64,000 bases of DNA from Reyranella sp. CPCC 100927 (GTDB lineage Bacteria > Pseudomonadota > Alphaproteobacteria > Reyranellales > Reyranellaceae): contig NZ_VOHA01000005.1 in the NCBI RefSeq assembly GCF_007859315.1, forward strand, positions 124,001-188,000. Reading direction: 5' to 3'. This document shows, in pieces, positions 34,131 to 43,201 of this stretch; position 1 is the stretch's first letter, and every line of letters starts with the position of its first letter. The position numbers were made by a program, and so were the translations under genes. Under the pieces are notes generated by a model, which saw only the letters and a list, made by a program, of their open reading frames with translations, searched no databases and was not told the origin of the DNA.

Positions 34131-34583
34131 AGGCAACTCCAACAGGCGGCGCCCTGCAATGTGCGCCGGGCGATCTTCCGGCGTGCCGGTCGCGCTGTCC
34201 AGAACCGGCGCGGCGACAATTTCGCATGATCGATACGCAAGATCATCCGAATGAAGGACGTCGCTGTGCGCCGAACGTCGTACCCTTCCGGGCGATGCCA
34301 ATTTTTGATCGGATTTCTGTGATTTAAGGCTGGTTAATAATCTAATTTCTAAGTTTAGAATCAGCTTCTAATTATATGATTTTAATCAAAACTTACCGCA
34401 ATATTGCAATTGACATTTCACTTTAATAGATGAGATATTGAGGACCTGGCCGATAACGGCAGGGGGAGATCTGGACGTCACCGCGCTTGAGGGGGCTTGC
34501 GCGCGGTGGCGTCCAGACGCTCAGTTGTTGAGAGCTGAAGCGCCCGTTAGGGTCGTGGCCTTTTCAAGCACGAGCGCGAGGCG
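34131..34583. promoter_or_regulatory. AT-rich promoter and structured leader of the thioesterase-rplM-rpsI operon
   Basis: No gene is seen. Bases 34290-34440 are strongly AT-rich in a GC-rich chromosome. A promoter-like pair lies at TTGACA (34410-34415), an 18-base spacer and GATATT (34434-34439). The transcribed leader contains a long hairpin (separate entry). TTCTAA-GT-TTAGAA (34347-34360) is a further palindrome. Confidence 0.55.
34471..34516 (+). other. Long leader hairpin upstream of the rplM operon
   Basis: A 16-bp stem with a single mismatch (34471-34486 with 34501-34516; arm CTGGACGTCACCGCGC) and a 14-base loop. It lies downstream of the candidate promoter and 67 bases before the thioesterase gene. 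It has no T-run, so it is not a classical terminator; it may be an autoregulatory leader for the ribosomal-protein operon. Confidence 0.6.
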
Positions 34584-35024
34584 ATGATGCCGCTGATGGG
34601 CGGGCCGGAACTGCTGCAGTTTCTCGACACATCCTTTCCACAATCCAAGCACTTGGGACTGCAGGTCGAGCACATCGATGCGCAGTCGATCCGGTTGCGC
34701 ATGCCCACCGGCGAACAGCACCTGCGGCCCGGCGGCATCGTGTCGGGGCCGACCCTGATGTGGCTGGCCGACTGCGGCGCCTATCTGCTGATCCTGGCCC
34801 AGATCGGGCCGGTGGCAATGGCTGTCACCAGCAGCCTCAATATGAATTTCCTGCGCGCCGGCGAGGGCGGGCGCGACCTGATCGGGCAGGGGCGCCTGCT
34901 GAAGCTGGGCCGCCGGTTGGCGGTGACCGACTTCACCATCCTGTCGGATGGCACGGCGGCGCCGATTGCGCAGGCGACGGTGACCTATGCTATTCCGACG
35001 CCGCCCCGAAATGGGGTAAAATAA
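34584..35024 (+). CDS. PaaI-family hotdog thioesterase
   Basis: This 146-residue hotdog-fold protein has the PaaI pattern (RPGGIVSGPTLMWLADCGAY, then TSSLNMNFLRAG). It hydrolyses acyl-CoA thioesters of uncertain acyl chain. It precedes rplM and rpsI on the same strand, an order I recall from other alphaproteobacteria. A second start, ATG 34587, is possible. Confidence 0.85.
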   Translation: MMPLMGGPELLQFLDTSFPQSKHLGLQVEHIDAQSIRLRMPTGEQHLRPGGIVSGPTLMWLADCGAYLLILAQIGPVAMAVTSSLNMNFLRAGEGGRDLIGQGRLLKLGRRLAVTDFTILSDGTAAPIAQATVTYAIPTPPRNGVK

Positions 35025-35167
35025 TACCACACTTCTAAAAGCCTGATTTTGCGGGCCGGATTGGCCGTGCCCGAGCTCAGGCCGCTTGACACCATTGCCG
35101 GCGGGCCGTATTGAGCGCGCCGGTCGGGCGGCCTGCGGGGCGCCCGCGTGCTTTTTTGGATCGGATC

Positions 35168-35632
35168 ATGAAAACCTTCAACATCAAGCCTGCCGACGTG
35201 CAGAAGAAGTGGGTGTTGATCGATGCCGACGGGCTGGTGCTCGGCCGGCTCGCCACGATCATCGCCACCCGCCTGCGCGGCAAGCATCTGCCGACCTACA
35301 CGCCGCACGTCGATTGCGGTGAGAACATCATCGTCATCAACGCCGAGAAGGTCCGCGTCACCGGCAACAAGCTGCGCGACAAGGTCTTCTACTGGCACAC
35401 CGGCTACCCCGGCGGCATCAAGGAAGCCACCATGGGCCAGCGCCTGGGCGGCAGGTACCCCGAGCGGGTGATCGAGAAGGCGGTCGAGCGCATGATCACG
35501 CGCGGGCCCCTGCAGCGCCAGCAGATGAAGAACCTGCGTGTCTTCAAGGGTGCCAGCCACCCCCATGAGGCCCAGCAGCCGATCAAGCTTGATATCGCGG
35601 CCATGAACCGCAAGAACGTGAGGGCCGCGTAA
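35168..35632 (+). CDS. rplM: 50S ribosomal protein L13
   Basis: This 154-residue protein starts [20 protein letters not shown] and contains [20 protein letters not shown] and [20 protein letters not shown], diagnostic of L13. The length is close to normal. It is followed one base later by rpsI, its usual partner. Confidence 0.98.
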   Translation: MKTFNIKPADVQKKWVLIDADGLVLGRLATIIATRLRGKHLPTYTPHVDCGENIIVINAEKVRVTGNKLRDKVFYWHTGYPGGIKEATMGQRLGGRYPERVIEKAVERMITRGPLQRQQMKNLRVFKGASHPHEAQQPIKLDIAAMNRKNVRAA

Positions 35633-35633
35633 G

Positions 35634-36131
35634 ATGGCTGCCGAACCCACGACCCCGACCGCCGGCCTGCGTAAGGCCGTGACCAATCTCGCCGCCCTGT
35701 CGTCGTCGCAGGAGCCGGTGCAGCGCACCAAGGAAGTCGACGCCCAGGGCCGGGCCTATGCCACCGGCCGCCGCAAGAACGCGGTGGCCCGTGTCTGGGT
35801 GAAGCCCGGCACCGGCAAGATCACGGTCAACGGCAAGGACCAGGTGATCTATTTCGCGCGCCCGACCCAGCGCATGATCATCCAGCAGCCGTTCCAGGTC
35901 GCTGGCCGCATCGATCAGTACGACGTCGTTGCCACCGTCACCGGCGGTGGCCTGTCGGGCCAGGCCGGTGCCGTGCGCCACGGCATCTCGCAGGCGCTGA
36001 CCAAGTACGAGCCGGAGCTGCGCCCGCCGCTGAAGCATGGCGGCTTCCTGACCCGCGACCCGCGCGTGGTCGAGCGCAAGAAGTACGGCAAGGCCGGCGC
36101 CCGCCGCAGCTTCCAGTTCTCCAAGCGCTGA
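35634..36131 (+). CDS. rpsI: 30S ribosomal protein S9
   Basis: This 165-residue protein contains [35 protein letters not shown] and the C-terminal [17 protein letters not shown] of S9, whose basic tail contacts P-site tRNA. The extra N-terminal 30-odd residues are common in alphaproteobacteria. Confidence 0.98.
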   Translation: MAAEPTTPTAGLRKAVTNLAALSSSQEPVQRTKEVDAQGRAYATGRRKNAVARVWVKPGTGKITVNGKDQVIYFARPTQRMIIQQPFQVAGRIDQYDVVATVTGGGLSGQAGAVRHGISQALTKYEPELRPPLKHGGFLTRDPRVVERKKYGKAGARRSFQFSKR

Positions 36132-36138
36132 TCTCATC

Positions 36139-36201
36139 GGCCTCCCCAACAGGTGTTGGGGAGGCCCTCCGATGCGACGAGGGCGCACCACGGTGCGCCC
36201 T
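36139..36201 (+). terminator. Two tandem hairpins after rpsI
   Basis: The first has 13-bp arms (GGCCTCCCCAACA at 36139-36151 with 36154-36166). The second has 10-bp arms (AGGGCGCACC at 36180-36189 with 36192-36201), followed by TTGTGCTT. Together they are a strong transcription terminator for the ribosomal operon. Confidence 0.75.
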
Positions 36202-36230
36202 TTGTGCTTGTCCTTGGCTTTTGCATGACG

Positions 36231-36581
36231 CTACGTGGGGTCGCGGCCCTGGCGCTGGGAGCGTCGTCTTCGAATGACCGGGCCGTCCAGCTGCGACACA
36301 TGACGTCCAACCGCTGGAGGTGCCGTATCGCGATCGGCCCGTCTCAGCTCCCACATGACGAACACCGGACATAGCAGGGTGACGGCTATGAAAGCCGCCC
36401 CCGTTGTCAGATCCAGCCGTGCCACGTTGATGAGGGCGCCAAGGGTGCCGAATATCAGGAAGAAATAGCCCAACGCCAGGCGCCACTGTCCCTGACGCGC
36501 TCTTGAGAGCAGCATCGAGCCGACCAAGAATGCCGGTGCGCATAAGGCCAGCCCGAACACGGCGCCGAGCACGTAGATCAC
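36231..36581 (-). CDS. Small inner-membrane protein
   Basis: This 116-residue protein has three hydrophobic helices (MIYVLGAVFGLALCAPAFLV, LALGYFFLIFGTLGALINVA and GAAFIAVTLLCPVFVMWEL) followed by a basic tail. No known domain. It lies between the ribosomal terminator and mce. Confidence 0.6.
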   Translation of the reverse strand: MIYVLGAVFGLALCAPAFLVGSMLLSRARQGQWRLALGYFFLIFGTLGALINVARLDLTTGAAFIAVTLLCPVFVMWELRRADRDTAPPAVGRHVSQLDGPVIRRRRSQRQGRDPT

Positions 36582-36663
36582 CGGATTCCCCCTTATGATC
36601 CCCCGACCCCCAGGAGCCGGCGTCTCCAGCGTGCCATGCTGTGTCGTCTCTAGAAAGGCCGCC

Positions 36664-37086
36664 TCAATGCGCGGCGCCGGGCTCCTGCATCAGCTCGACC
36701 AGAACGCCGCCCATGTCCTTGGGATGCACGAAGATCACGGGAACGCCGTGCGCGCCGATGCGTGGCACGCCATTGTTCAGGACCGTGGCGCCCTTGGCCT
36801 TCATATCGTCGCGGGCGGCAATGATGTCCTTCACCTCGAAGCACACATGGTGCTGCCCGCCCTTGGGATTCTTCGCCAGGAAGGCCGTGATGGGGGAGTT
36901 GTCGCCATACGGCTCGATCAGCTCGATCTGCGAATTCGGCAGATCGACGAAGCAGACCCAGACGCCCTGTTCAGGCATGGCTTTCTTGGCGGTCACCTTG
37001 GTGGCCCCCAGAACCTCGGTGTAGAGCCGTACCGACTCTTCGATCGAAGGGGTAGCGACACCCACATGGTTGAGCCGGCCGATCAT
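36664..37086 (-). CDS. mce: Methylmalonyl-CoA epimerase
   Basis: This 140-residue VOC-fold protein shows the metal-ligand His in RLNHVGVATPSIEES, a second in QHHVCFEV, and the C-terminal Glu in VLVELMQ, with MCE-type spacing. It interconverts (S)- and (R)-methylmalonyl-CoA in propionate degradation. ATG 37086 starts the conserved MIGRLNHVGVA; upstream codons give no fold. Confidence 0.92.
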   Translation of the reverse strand: MIGRLNHVGVATPSIEESVRLYTEVLGATKVTAKKAMPEQGVWVCFVDLPNSQIELIEPYGDNSPITAFLAKNPKGGQHHVCFEVKDIIAARDDMKAKGATVLNNGVPRIGAHGVPVIFVHPKDMGGVLVELMQEPGAAH

Positions 37087-37169
37087 GGGAAAACCTCGTG
37101 CAAGGGAAGCGATGAGGCCCGGAAATTCCCTGCCCGCCGGAAGCAAGTCAAGTCGATCCGCGTGGGTTC

Positions 37170-37415
37170 CTATCGGCAGGAGCAGGAGTCGCCCTCCTTC
37201 TTGCGCAGGTTCTTTTCCACCCAGTCCCGGGCATCAGGGCCGAACTCGAAGTTTGGGCCGATGATGCAGATTGTCGAGTCGTCGCGGCCACTTTTCATCT
37301 GCGACAGAGGCCGCATGTCGATCACGATGCGATCGTTGCGACAGTAGATGTACCAGGCCGCGTGTGCGGTCTGCGGCAGCAATGCCACAAGCAGGATCAT
37401 CATGAACAGGCGCAC
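37170..37415 (-). CDS. Small secreted protein
   Basis: An 81-residue protein with a signal peptide (VRLFMMILLVALLPQTAHA) and a short Cys-containing mature part ending in KKEGDSCSCR. GTG 37415 is selected because GAGGGAGG lies 6 bases upstream. The four Cys could form disulfides. Function is unknown. Confidence 0.6.
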   Translation of the reverse strand: MRLFMMILLVALLPQTAHAAWYIYCRNDRIVIDMRPLSQMKSGRDDSTICIIGPNFEFGPDARDWVEKNLRKKEGDSCSCR

Positions 37416-37557
37416 CGTTGACCTCCCTCGATACGGGTGAGCCATCATTTAAATCACGGTTAGCGATACCCTGCCTCTTTCGATTTCTTATGGCATCGAT
37501 AAGCAAAGAAAATGGGCGCCCTGTGGGGCGCCCATTCTGCAATTTGCGCGTGGCGCT

Positions 37558-38505
37558 TCAGGCCGCCAGATCGAGCATCACTTCGAGGTTCTGCACGGCC
37601 GCGCCCGAGGCGCCCTTGCCGAGATTGTCCAGGCGTGCCGAGAGGATCACCTGGCCGTACGTCTCGTTGCCGTGGACGCGCAGTTCCATGCGGTCGGTTT
37701 CGTTGAGCGCTTCCGGTTCCATCCGGTCGCTCGCCTTGTCGGCCGTGTTGACCGGCACGACGCTGATGCGCGAACTGCCGCGGTAGTGCTCGATCAGCAC
37801 CGCTTCCAGGTCGCGCGCGGTCGGCTTGCCGATCAGCGTGTCGAGGTGCAGCGGCACGTCGACGATCATGCCCTGGCGGTAGTTGCCCACCGACGGAACG
37901 AAAATCGGCCGGCGGGTGAGCCCGCTGTACACCTGCAACTCGGGCACGTGCTTGTGCTCCATGCGCAGGCCATAGACCTCGAACGCCGGCGCCGTGCCGC
38001 CTTCGAAGGCCTCGATCATGCTCTTGCCGCCGCCGCTGTAGCCGCTGACGGCCTGGACGATCAGCGGGTAGTCCTTGGGCATGATGCCGGCATCGACCAG
38101 CGGTCGCACCAGCGCGATGCCACCGGACGGGTAGCAGCCCGGGTTGGCGACCTTGCGCGCGGCGCGGATCGCCGCCGGCTGCGCCGGGGTGAGCTCGGGG
38201 AAGCCGAACACCCAGCCCGGCGCGACGCGGTGCGCGGTGCTGGCGTCGAGCACGCGGGGCGCTTTGTCGCCAAGGGAGTCGGCGATGGTGACGGCCTCGC
38301 GGGCGGCATCGTCGGGCAGGCACAGCACGACGACGTCGACCTCGGCCATCACGGCACGGCGCGCCTCAGGGTCCTTTCGTCGCTCGGCGGAGACGCTCTT
38401 GACCTCGATGCCCGACACCGCGCGCAGACGCTCGCGAATGCCGAGCCCGGTCGTGCCGGCCTCGCCGTCGATGAAGACACTGGGCTTGTTCGCCATGCTG
38501 GCCAT
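37558..38505 (-). CDS. argC: N-acetyl-gamma-glutamyl-phosphate reductase
   Basis: This 315-residue enzyme has an N-terminal nucleotide fold (VFIDGEAGTTGLGIRERL) and the active-site Cys in NPGCYPSGGIALVRPLV. It carries out the third step of arginine synthesis: reducing N-acetylglutamyl phosphate to the semialdehyde. ATG 38505 has AGGAG 6 bases upstream; ATG 38496 is an alternative. The short length matches the type-2 ArgC class. Confidence 0.92.
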   Translation of the reverse strand: MASMANKPSVFIDGEAGTTGLGIRERLRAVSGIEVKSVSAERRKDPEARRAVMAEVDVVVLCLPDDAAREAVTIADSLGDKAPRVLDASTAHRVAPGWVFGFPELTPAQPAAIRAARKVANPGCYPSGGIALVRPLVDAGIMPKDYPLIVQAVSGYSGGGKSMIEAFEGGTAPAFEVYGLRMEHKHVPELQVYSGLTRRPIFVPSVGNYRQGMIVDVPLHLDTLIGKPTARDLEAVLIEHYRGSSRISVVPVNTADKASDRMEPEALNETDRMELRVHGNETYGQVILSARLDNLGKGASGAAVQNLEVMLDLAA

Positions 38506-38713
38506 CTCGAACTCCTGAACCTCCTTGATCCTGCGCCCAAAGGCGCGACGCATACATACGCTGCCTGCGCCATGCGTCAAGGGACGTACACTGCCGGCCG
38601 ACATTGCTTCCGCCCGCGAGGCGCGAAAGAGGGCACCGACGGCGCCTTGAGTCCCCGCCGCCGTTGTCCGACAATTGCGTGACAGGGTGATGAACGGACG
38701 ATGGAGTGACGAC

Positions 38714-39928
38714 ATGGACCTGCGATTCACGGCCGAGGAGCTCGCGTTCCAGCGCGAGGTGCGCGACTGGATCGCGGCCAACATGCCCAAGGAAGTGGCC
38801 GAGGAGTCGCGCCGCAGCCGTAGCTCCCATGTCTCACGCGAGCGGCTGGTGCAGTGGCAGCGGATCCTCGCCTCGCGCGGCTGGCTGTGCCCCAACTGGC
38901 CCCAGGAGCATGGCGGGCCGGGCTGGAATTCGACGCAGAAGTTCATCTTCGAGATGGAGATGGCACGCGCCGATTCGCCGTACCTGTCGTCGTTCAGCAT
39001 CAAGATGGTGGCACCGGTGCTGATGAAGTACGGCAGCGAGGCGCAGAAGAAGCGCTTCCTGCCCAAGATCGCCGCCGCCGAGGAACTGTGGTGCCAGGGC
39101 TACTCCGAGCCGGGCTCGGGCTCGGACCTGGCGTCGCTGCGCACGCGCGCGGTGCGTGAGGGCGACCACTACGTCGTCAACGGCCAGAAGATCTGGACCA
39201 CCAACGCCCACTGGGCCGACTGGATCTTCTGCCTGGTGCGCACGTCGGGCGAGGGCAAGCCGCAGGAGGGCATCTCCTTCCTGCTGATCGACATGAAAAG
39301 CCCGGGCATCAAGGTCGATCCGATCTACCTGGGCGACGGCACGCGGGCGCCGGGCCGCCACGAGGTCAACCAGGTGTTCTTCACCGACGTCAAGGTGCCG
39401 GTCGAGAACCGCGTCGGCGAGGAGAACAAGGGCTGGACCTACGCCAAATACCTGCTGGAGTTCGAGCGCGGCGGGCAGGCCTACGGGCCGCGCCTGCGCA
39501 AGGCCTACCGCCACCTGGAGGAACTCGCCGCGACGCAGACCAAGGACGGCCGCAAGCTGCCCGACGATCCGACGTGGCGCGAGAAGATGGCGGCGCTGGA
39601 GATCGAGATCGATGCCGTGGAGATGAACGAGCTCAGCTTCTACAGCTCGCTCAAGACCGGCGACACGCCGGGCTTCATGGCCTCGGTGGTGAAGATGCGC
39701 GGCACCGAGGCCGGCCAGAAGGTCACCGAGCTTGCCGTCGAGGCCGTCGCCAACTACGCGCAGCCCTTCACCGAACTGCGCAACTACGACTCCAATATCG
39801 TGCCGGTGGGCGGCGAGTACGTCGATGATGCCGCGCCGCGCTACGTCAACCAGCGCAAGACCACGATCTACGGCGGCTCCTCGGAGGTCCAGCGCAACAT
39901 CATGGCCAAGGCGCTGCTGGGGTTGTGA
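38714..39928 (+). CDS. Acyl-CoA dehydrogenase family protein
   Basis: This 404-residue FAD enzyme starts MDLRFTAEELAFQREVRDWI and has the pattern WCQGYSEPGSGSDLASLRTR and TYAKYLLEFERG, ending with IYGGSSEVQRNIMAKALLGL typical of the family. It introduces a 2,3-double bond into an acyl-CoA; chain specificity is unknown. GGAGTGAC precedes ATG 38714. It diverges from argC. Confidence 0.93.
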   Translation: MDLRFTAEELAFQREVRDWIAANMPKEVAEESRRSRSSHVSRERLVQWQRILASRGWLCPNWPQEHGGPGWNSTQKFIFEMEMARADSPYLSSFSIKMVAPVLMKYGSEAQKKRFLPKIAAAEELWCQGYSEPGSGSDLASLRTRAVREGDHYVVNGQKIWTTNAHWADWIFCLVRTSGEGKPQEGISFLLIDMKSPGIKVDPIYLGDGTRAPGRHEVNQVFFTDVKVPVENRVGEENKGWTYAKYLLEFERGGQAYGPRLRKAYRHLEELAATQTKDGRKLPDDPTWREKMAALEIEIDAVEMNELSFYSSLKTGDTPGFMASVVKMRGTEAGQKVTELAVEAVANYAQPFTELRNYDSNIVPVGGEYVDDAAPRYVNQRKTTIYGGSSEVQRNIMAKALLGL

Positions 39929-39958
39929 GAGCCACAGCGCGCCGGCGGCGCGCTGCCG

Positions 39959-40741
39959 TCACGCCATGTAGCCGCCGTCGACGATGAGCGGGCTGCCGAT
40001 CATGAACGAGGCGGCGTCGGAGCACAGCCAGAGGACGGCGTTGGCGATCTCCTCGGGCGTCCCGATGCGCCCGCGTGGCGTCTGGCGAATGATGTCGGCC
40101 GCGGCCGCGGGATCGTTCAACCACCGTGCGACGGGTGGCGTATCGACCCAGCCGGGACAGACGGCCGTGATGCGCAGGCCGCTGGATGCGTGTTCCAGTG
40201 CGGCGCTCTTGGTCAGGCCCAGCACGCCGTGCTTGGCGGCGGCATAGGCGCCGCCGCCGGGGAAGGGATAGGCGCGCAGGCCGTCGACCGACGCGTTGTT
40301 GACGATCACACCGCCGCCGCCCGCCAGCATGACGGGGATCTGCTGGCGCATGCAGAGGAACACCGACGTCAGGTAACCGTCGATGGCCTTGCGCCAGGTG
40401 TCCTCGCTCATCGTTGCGATCGGGCCGCCGCCACCGCTGCTGCCGCCGTTGTTGAACGCGTAGTCGAGGCGGCCATGGCGAGCCTGGACCTGCTCGATCA
40501 GCGCGGCGACCGACGCGCCGTCCGCCGTATCGCAGGTGATCCAGGATACCGGCGCGTCGTCGGGAAACAGGCGCAGTGCTGCCTGAGCGCGTGCCTCGTC
40601 GCGGCTGGCCAGGACCACGACCGCGCCCTCGCGGGTGAAGGCCTGCCCCGCGGCAAGGCCGATGCCGCTGGTGCCACCGGTCACGACGACAACCTTGCTT
40701 CGCATCTCGGGATAGCGGCGAACGGGTTGCTCGGCTGGCAT
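39959..40741 (-). CDS. Short-chain dehydrogenase/reductase (SDR)
   Basis: This 260-residue classical SDR has the cofactor motif VVTGGTSGIGLAAGQAF, Ser in IVNNASVDG and the YxxxK in GGGAYAAAKHGV. The cofactor is likely NAD(P); substrate unknown. ATG 40741 follows AAGGAGATCAC. The preceding 130-base intergenic region has repeated TGCGATCG motifs. Confidence 0.93.
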   Translation of the reverse strand: MPAEQPVRRYPEMRSKVVVVTGGTSGIGLAAGQAFTREGAVVVLASRDEARAQAALRLFPDDAPVSWITCDTADGASVAALIEQVQARHGRLDYAFNNGGSSGGGGPIATMSEDTWRKAIDGYLTSVFLCMRQQIPVMLAGGGGVIVNNASVDGLRAYPFPGGGAYAAAKHGVLGLTKSAALEHASSGLRITAVCPGWVDTPPVARWLNDPAAAADIIRQTPRGRIGTPEEIANAVLWLCSDAASFMIGSPLIVDGGYMA

Positions 40742-41161
40742 GTGATCTCCTTGGGAAACGAGTGCGATCGCGATGTACCTGTGGTTGCAGCGATCGCACT
40801 GCGATCGGCCGGCCCGGGCAACCGCTGTTTGAGCACCGTGGTGAATCAAGCTGTATAAACGTTCACTAGACACCACCACGAACTAGTTTCACAATTTGGT
40901 CAAACGATCAGAACACCCACGGGAGTGAAGCGGATCACCAAGGCGGAGGGAGCACATGAAAAACAGGAGCCGCGACGGATGACGGTGTAGGCGGCCGTGC
41001 GTGTCGCCTAATCCACGATCCGCTCATCAGGCGCAGTTCCGTCAACAAACACGTTCACGCATCACACTGCAGTGCGCCGAAAGCGCCGGTCCAACGTGCC
41101 GGCGAGCGGATGGGCGCGTGGTCGAATGTAACGGCATCCTGGAGATGAGAGGGAGGGGAGC
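40742..41161. other. 420-base intergenic region between SDR and PQQ dehydrogenase
   Basis: Besides the TGCGATCG repeats, the region has an ATG with AGGGAGCAC upstream opening an 8-codon frame (40956-40982) that may be chance. No other gene is seen. The promoter of the PQQ operon must lie here. Confidence 0.5.
40763..40807. promoter_or_regulatory. TGCGATCG repeats including a 17-bp palindrome
   Basis: TGCGATCG occurs at 40763-40770. CGATCGCA-C-TGCGATCG at 40791-40807 is a perfect palindrome with a single central base. It lies between the SDR start (40741) and the PQQ dehydrogenase start (41162), and is a candidate operator for either direction. Confidence 0.5.
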
Positions 41162-42835
41162 ATGAGACAACTGCTCTTTGGAGCAATGGTAGCGGCGCTG
41201 GTGCCCGTGGGGGCGTACGCGCAGACCGCGGCGGATCTGGCGAAAGGCCAGAACGATACGCGCAACGTCCTGAACTACGGGATGGGCTACGATCTGCAGC
41301 GCTACAGCAAGCTGACCAAGATCAACAAGACCAACGTCAAGAAGCTGGTGCCGCTGTGGCATTACAGCCTCGACGACAACCGGGCCGAGGAATCGCAGCC
41401 CATCGTCCACAACGGCGTGATCTACATCACGACCAACGCCGCCACGATGGCGATCGAGGCGAAGACCGGCAAGCAGCTGTGGAAGGTCAAGGTCGAGTAT
41501 CCGCCGGAGACGCCGCGCATCGTGTGCTGCGGCATCATCAATCGCGGCGTGGCGATCTATGACGGCAAGCTGTTCCGCACCACGCTCGACGCCCATGTCC
41601 AGGCACTCGACGCCAAGACCGGCAAGGAGCTGTGGAAGGTCAAGGCGGCCGAATTCAAGGAAGGCTATTCGATGACCGTGGCGCCGCTCGTCGCGGACGG
41701 CGTGGTGATCACCGGCATCTCGGGCGCCGAGTTCGGCACCCGCGGCTTCATCGACGGCTGGGATCCGGCGACCGGCAAGCGGCTGTGGCGCACGCACTCC
41801 ATTCCGCTGCCGGGTGAGCCGGGCGGTGATACCTGGCCGGGCGATACGGCCAAGATCGGTGGCGGCTCGACCTGGATCACGGGGTCGTATGACACGGAGA
41901 CCAAGACGGTCTACTGGGGCATCGGCAATCCGGGCCCGTTCAACGCCGCCGTGCGCAAGGGCGACAATCTCTACACCAACTCGGTGCTGGCGCTCGATCC
42001 GCAGACCGGCAAGATCAAGTGGCACTACCAGTTCTCGCCCAACGATCCGTTCGACTACGACTCGGTCGCCGAGATGGTGTTGGCCACGCTCAACATCGGC
42101 GGCAAGCCGACCAAGGTCATCCTCACCGCCAACCGCAACGGCTTCTTCTACGTCATCGACCGTGCGACGGGTAAGCCGCTGGCGGCCAACAAGTATATCG
42201 CGAACGTGAACTGGGCGAGCGGCATCGACCTGAAGACGGGCCGGCCGATCGAGACCGACGTTCCGCGCAAGGCGCGCGCCGGCGAGCAGGTCGAGGTGCA
42301 ACCCTCGCTGCTGGGTGGCAAGAACTGGCAGCCGATGTCCTACAATCCGGCCAAGAACCTGGCCTACGCCAACACGCTGAACTTCGGCCTCAACTACAAG
42401 GCCATTCCGGCGGAGTGGAAGGTCGGCGAATGGTACCTGGGCATCGACCTGAGCCTGGGCTTCGTCTGGCCCAAGGACGGCCCGCGCGGCTACCTCAAGG
42501 CCATCGACCCGATGACCGGCAAGTCCAAGTGGGAAGTGCCGAGCGCCATTCCGCGCTTCTCCGGCGTGCTCTCGACCGCCGGCGGCCTCGTCTTCAGCGG
42601 CCAGCTGACCGGCGAGTTCGAGGCGTTCGACGCCGATAACGGCAAGAAGCTGTGGCAGTTCAAGACCGGCTCCGGAATCGAGGGCCAGCCGGTCACCTGG
42701 GAGCAGGACGGCGTGCAGTACGTGGCCGTCACCAGCGGCATCGGCGGCGTCTACTCGATCTTCGCCGGTGACGAGCGTCTGGCCGCGGTGCCGCCCGGCG
42801 GCTCGCTGTGGGTCTTCGGGCTGCTGCCCGAATAG
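41162..42835 (+). CDS. PQQ-dependent alcohol dehydrogenase, lanthanide-type (XoxF-like)
   Basis: This 557-residue quinoprotein has a signal peptide (MRQLLFGAMVAALVPVGAYA) and an eight-bladed propeller. The PQQ-stacking vicinal disulfide is Cys122-Cys123 in IVCCGIINRG. The metal site is Glu190 (SGAEFGTRG), Asn256 (GIGNPG), catalytic Asp298 and the additional Asp300 (PNDPFDYDS). The Asp two residues after the catalytic Asp marks lanthanide-dependent XoxF/ExaF-type enzymes. It would oxidise an alcohol in the periplasm and pass electrons to the cytochrome c encoded next. Confidence 0.9.
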   Translation: MRQLLFGAMVAALVPVGAYAQTAADLAKGQNDTRNVLNYGMGYDLQRYSKLTKINKTNVKKLVPLWHYSLDDNRAEESQPIVHNGVIYITTNAATMAIEAKTGKQLWKVKVEYPPETPRIVCCGIINRGVAIYDGKLFRTTLDAHVQALDAKTGKELWKVKAAEFKEGYSMTVAPLVADGVVITGISGAEFGTRGFIDGWDPATGKRLWRTHSIPLPGEPGGDTWPGDTAKIGGGSTWITGSYDTETKTVYWGIGNPGPFNAAVRKGDNLYTNSVLALDPQTGKIKWHYQFSPNDPFDYDSVAEMVLATLNIGGKPTKVILTANRNGFFYVIDRATGKPLAANKYIANVNWASGIDLKTGRPIETDVPRKARAGEQVEVQPSLLGGKNWQPMSYNPAKNLAYANTLNFGLNYKAIPAEWKVGEWYLGIDLSLGFVWPKDGPRGYLKAIDPMTGKSKWEVPSAIPRFSGVLSTAGGLVFSGQLTGEFEAFDADNGKKLWQFKTGSGIEGQPVTWEQDGVQYVAVTSGIGGVYSIFAGDERLAAVPPGGSLWVFGLLPE

Positions 42836-42843
42836 ACGGGAGC

Positions 42844-42875
42844 GGGCGGCCCTCGACAGGGGCCGCCCTCTTTTT
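42844..42875 (+). terminator. Rho-independent terminator after the first PQQ dehydrogenase
   Basis: A 9-bp GC stem (GGGCGGCCC at 42844-42852 and GGGCCGCCC at 42860-42868) with a 7-base loop is followed by TCTTTTT. It lies 60 bases before the cytochrome c start, so the dehydrogenase is transcribed at a higher level than the following genes, or read-through is partial. Confidence 0.8.
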
Positions 42876-42895
42876 CATTCGAGGGTTTCGATACG

Positions 42896-43201
42896 ATGAT
42901 GCGGCACTATGCGTTCGTGATGGTGTTCTCAGTGGTTGCAACGATCAGCGTCGGCGCAGCAGCGCAGGACGCCGACAAGGGAAAACAGCTTTACGCCAAA
43001 AACTGCCTTCACTGTCACGGCCGCAACATGGTGACTCCCGGCACGGTGGCTTACGATCTGCGGCAGTTCCCCGAGGGCGACAAGCCGCGCTTCGAGGAGT
43101 CGGTCACGAAAGGCAAGAAGAACATGCCGCCGTGGGGCGACAAGCTGTCGGCTCAACAGATCGATGATTTGTGGGCCTACGTGCTCACGCGGGGCAAGTG
43201 A
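42896..43201 (+). CDS. Periplasmic cytochrome c (XoxG-like)
   Basis: This 101-residue protein has a signal peptide ending GAAAQ, one heme-binding CLHCH (Cys37, Cys40, His41) and a Met ligand near residue 77 in KKNMPPWG. In methylotrophs the XoxG cytochrome follows xoxF and accepts electrons from it. ATG 42899 is an alternative start. The stop overlaps the next start (TGATG). Confidence 0.87.
   Translation: MMRHYAFVMVFSVVATISVGAAAQDADKGKQLYAKNCLHCHGRNMVTPGTVAYDLRQFPEGDKPRFEESVTKGKKNMPPWGDKLSAQQIDDLWAYVLTRGK

Noticed and set aside
40956-40982. 8-codon open frame with a good ribosome-binding site upstream of the PQQ dehydrogenase
   Set aside because: Too short to separate from chance, and no attenuator-like hairpin follows directly.
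41042-42301. Antisense open frame over the first PQQ dehydrogenase
   Set aside because: Low-complexity product without motifs; the sense strand has an intact signal peptide and propeller motifs.
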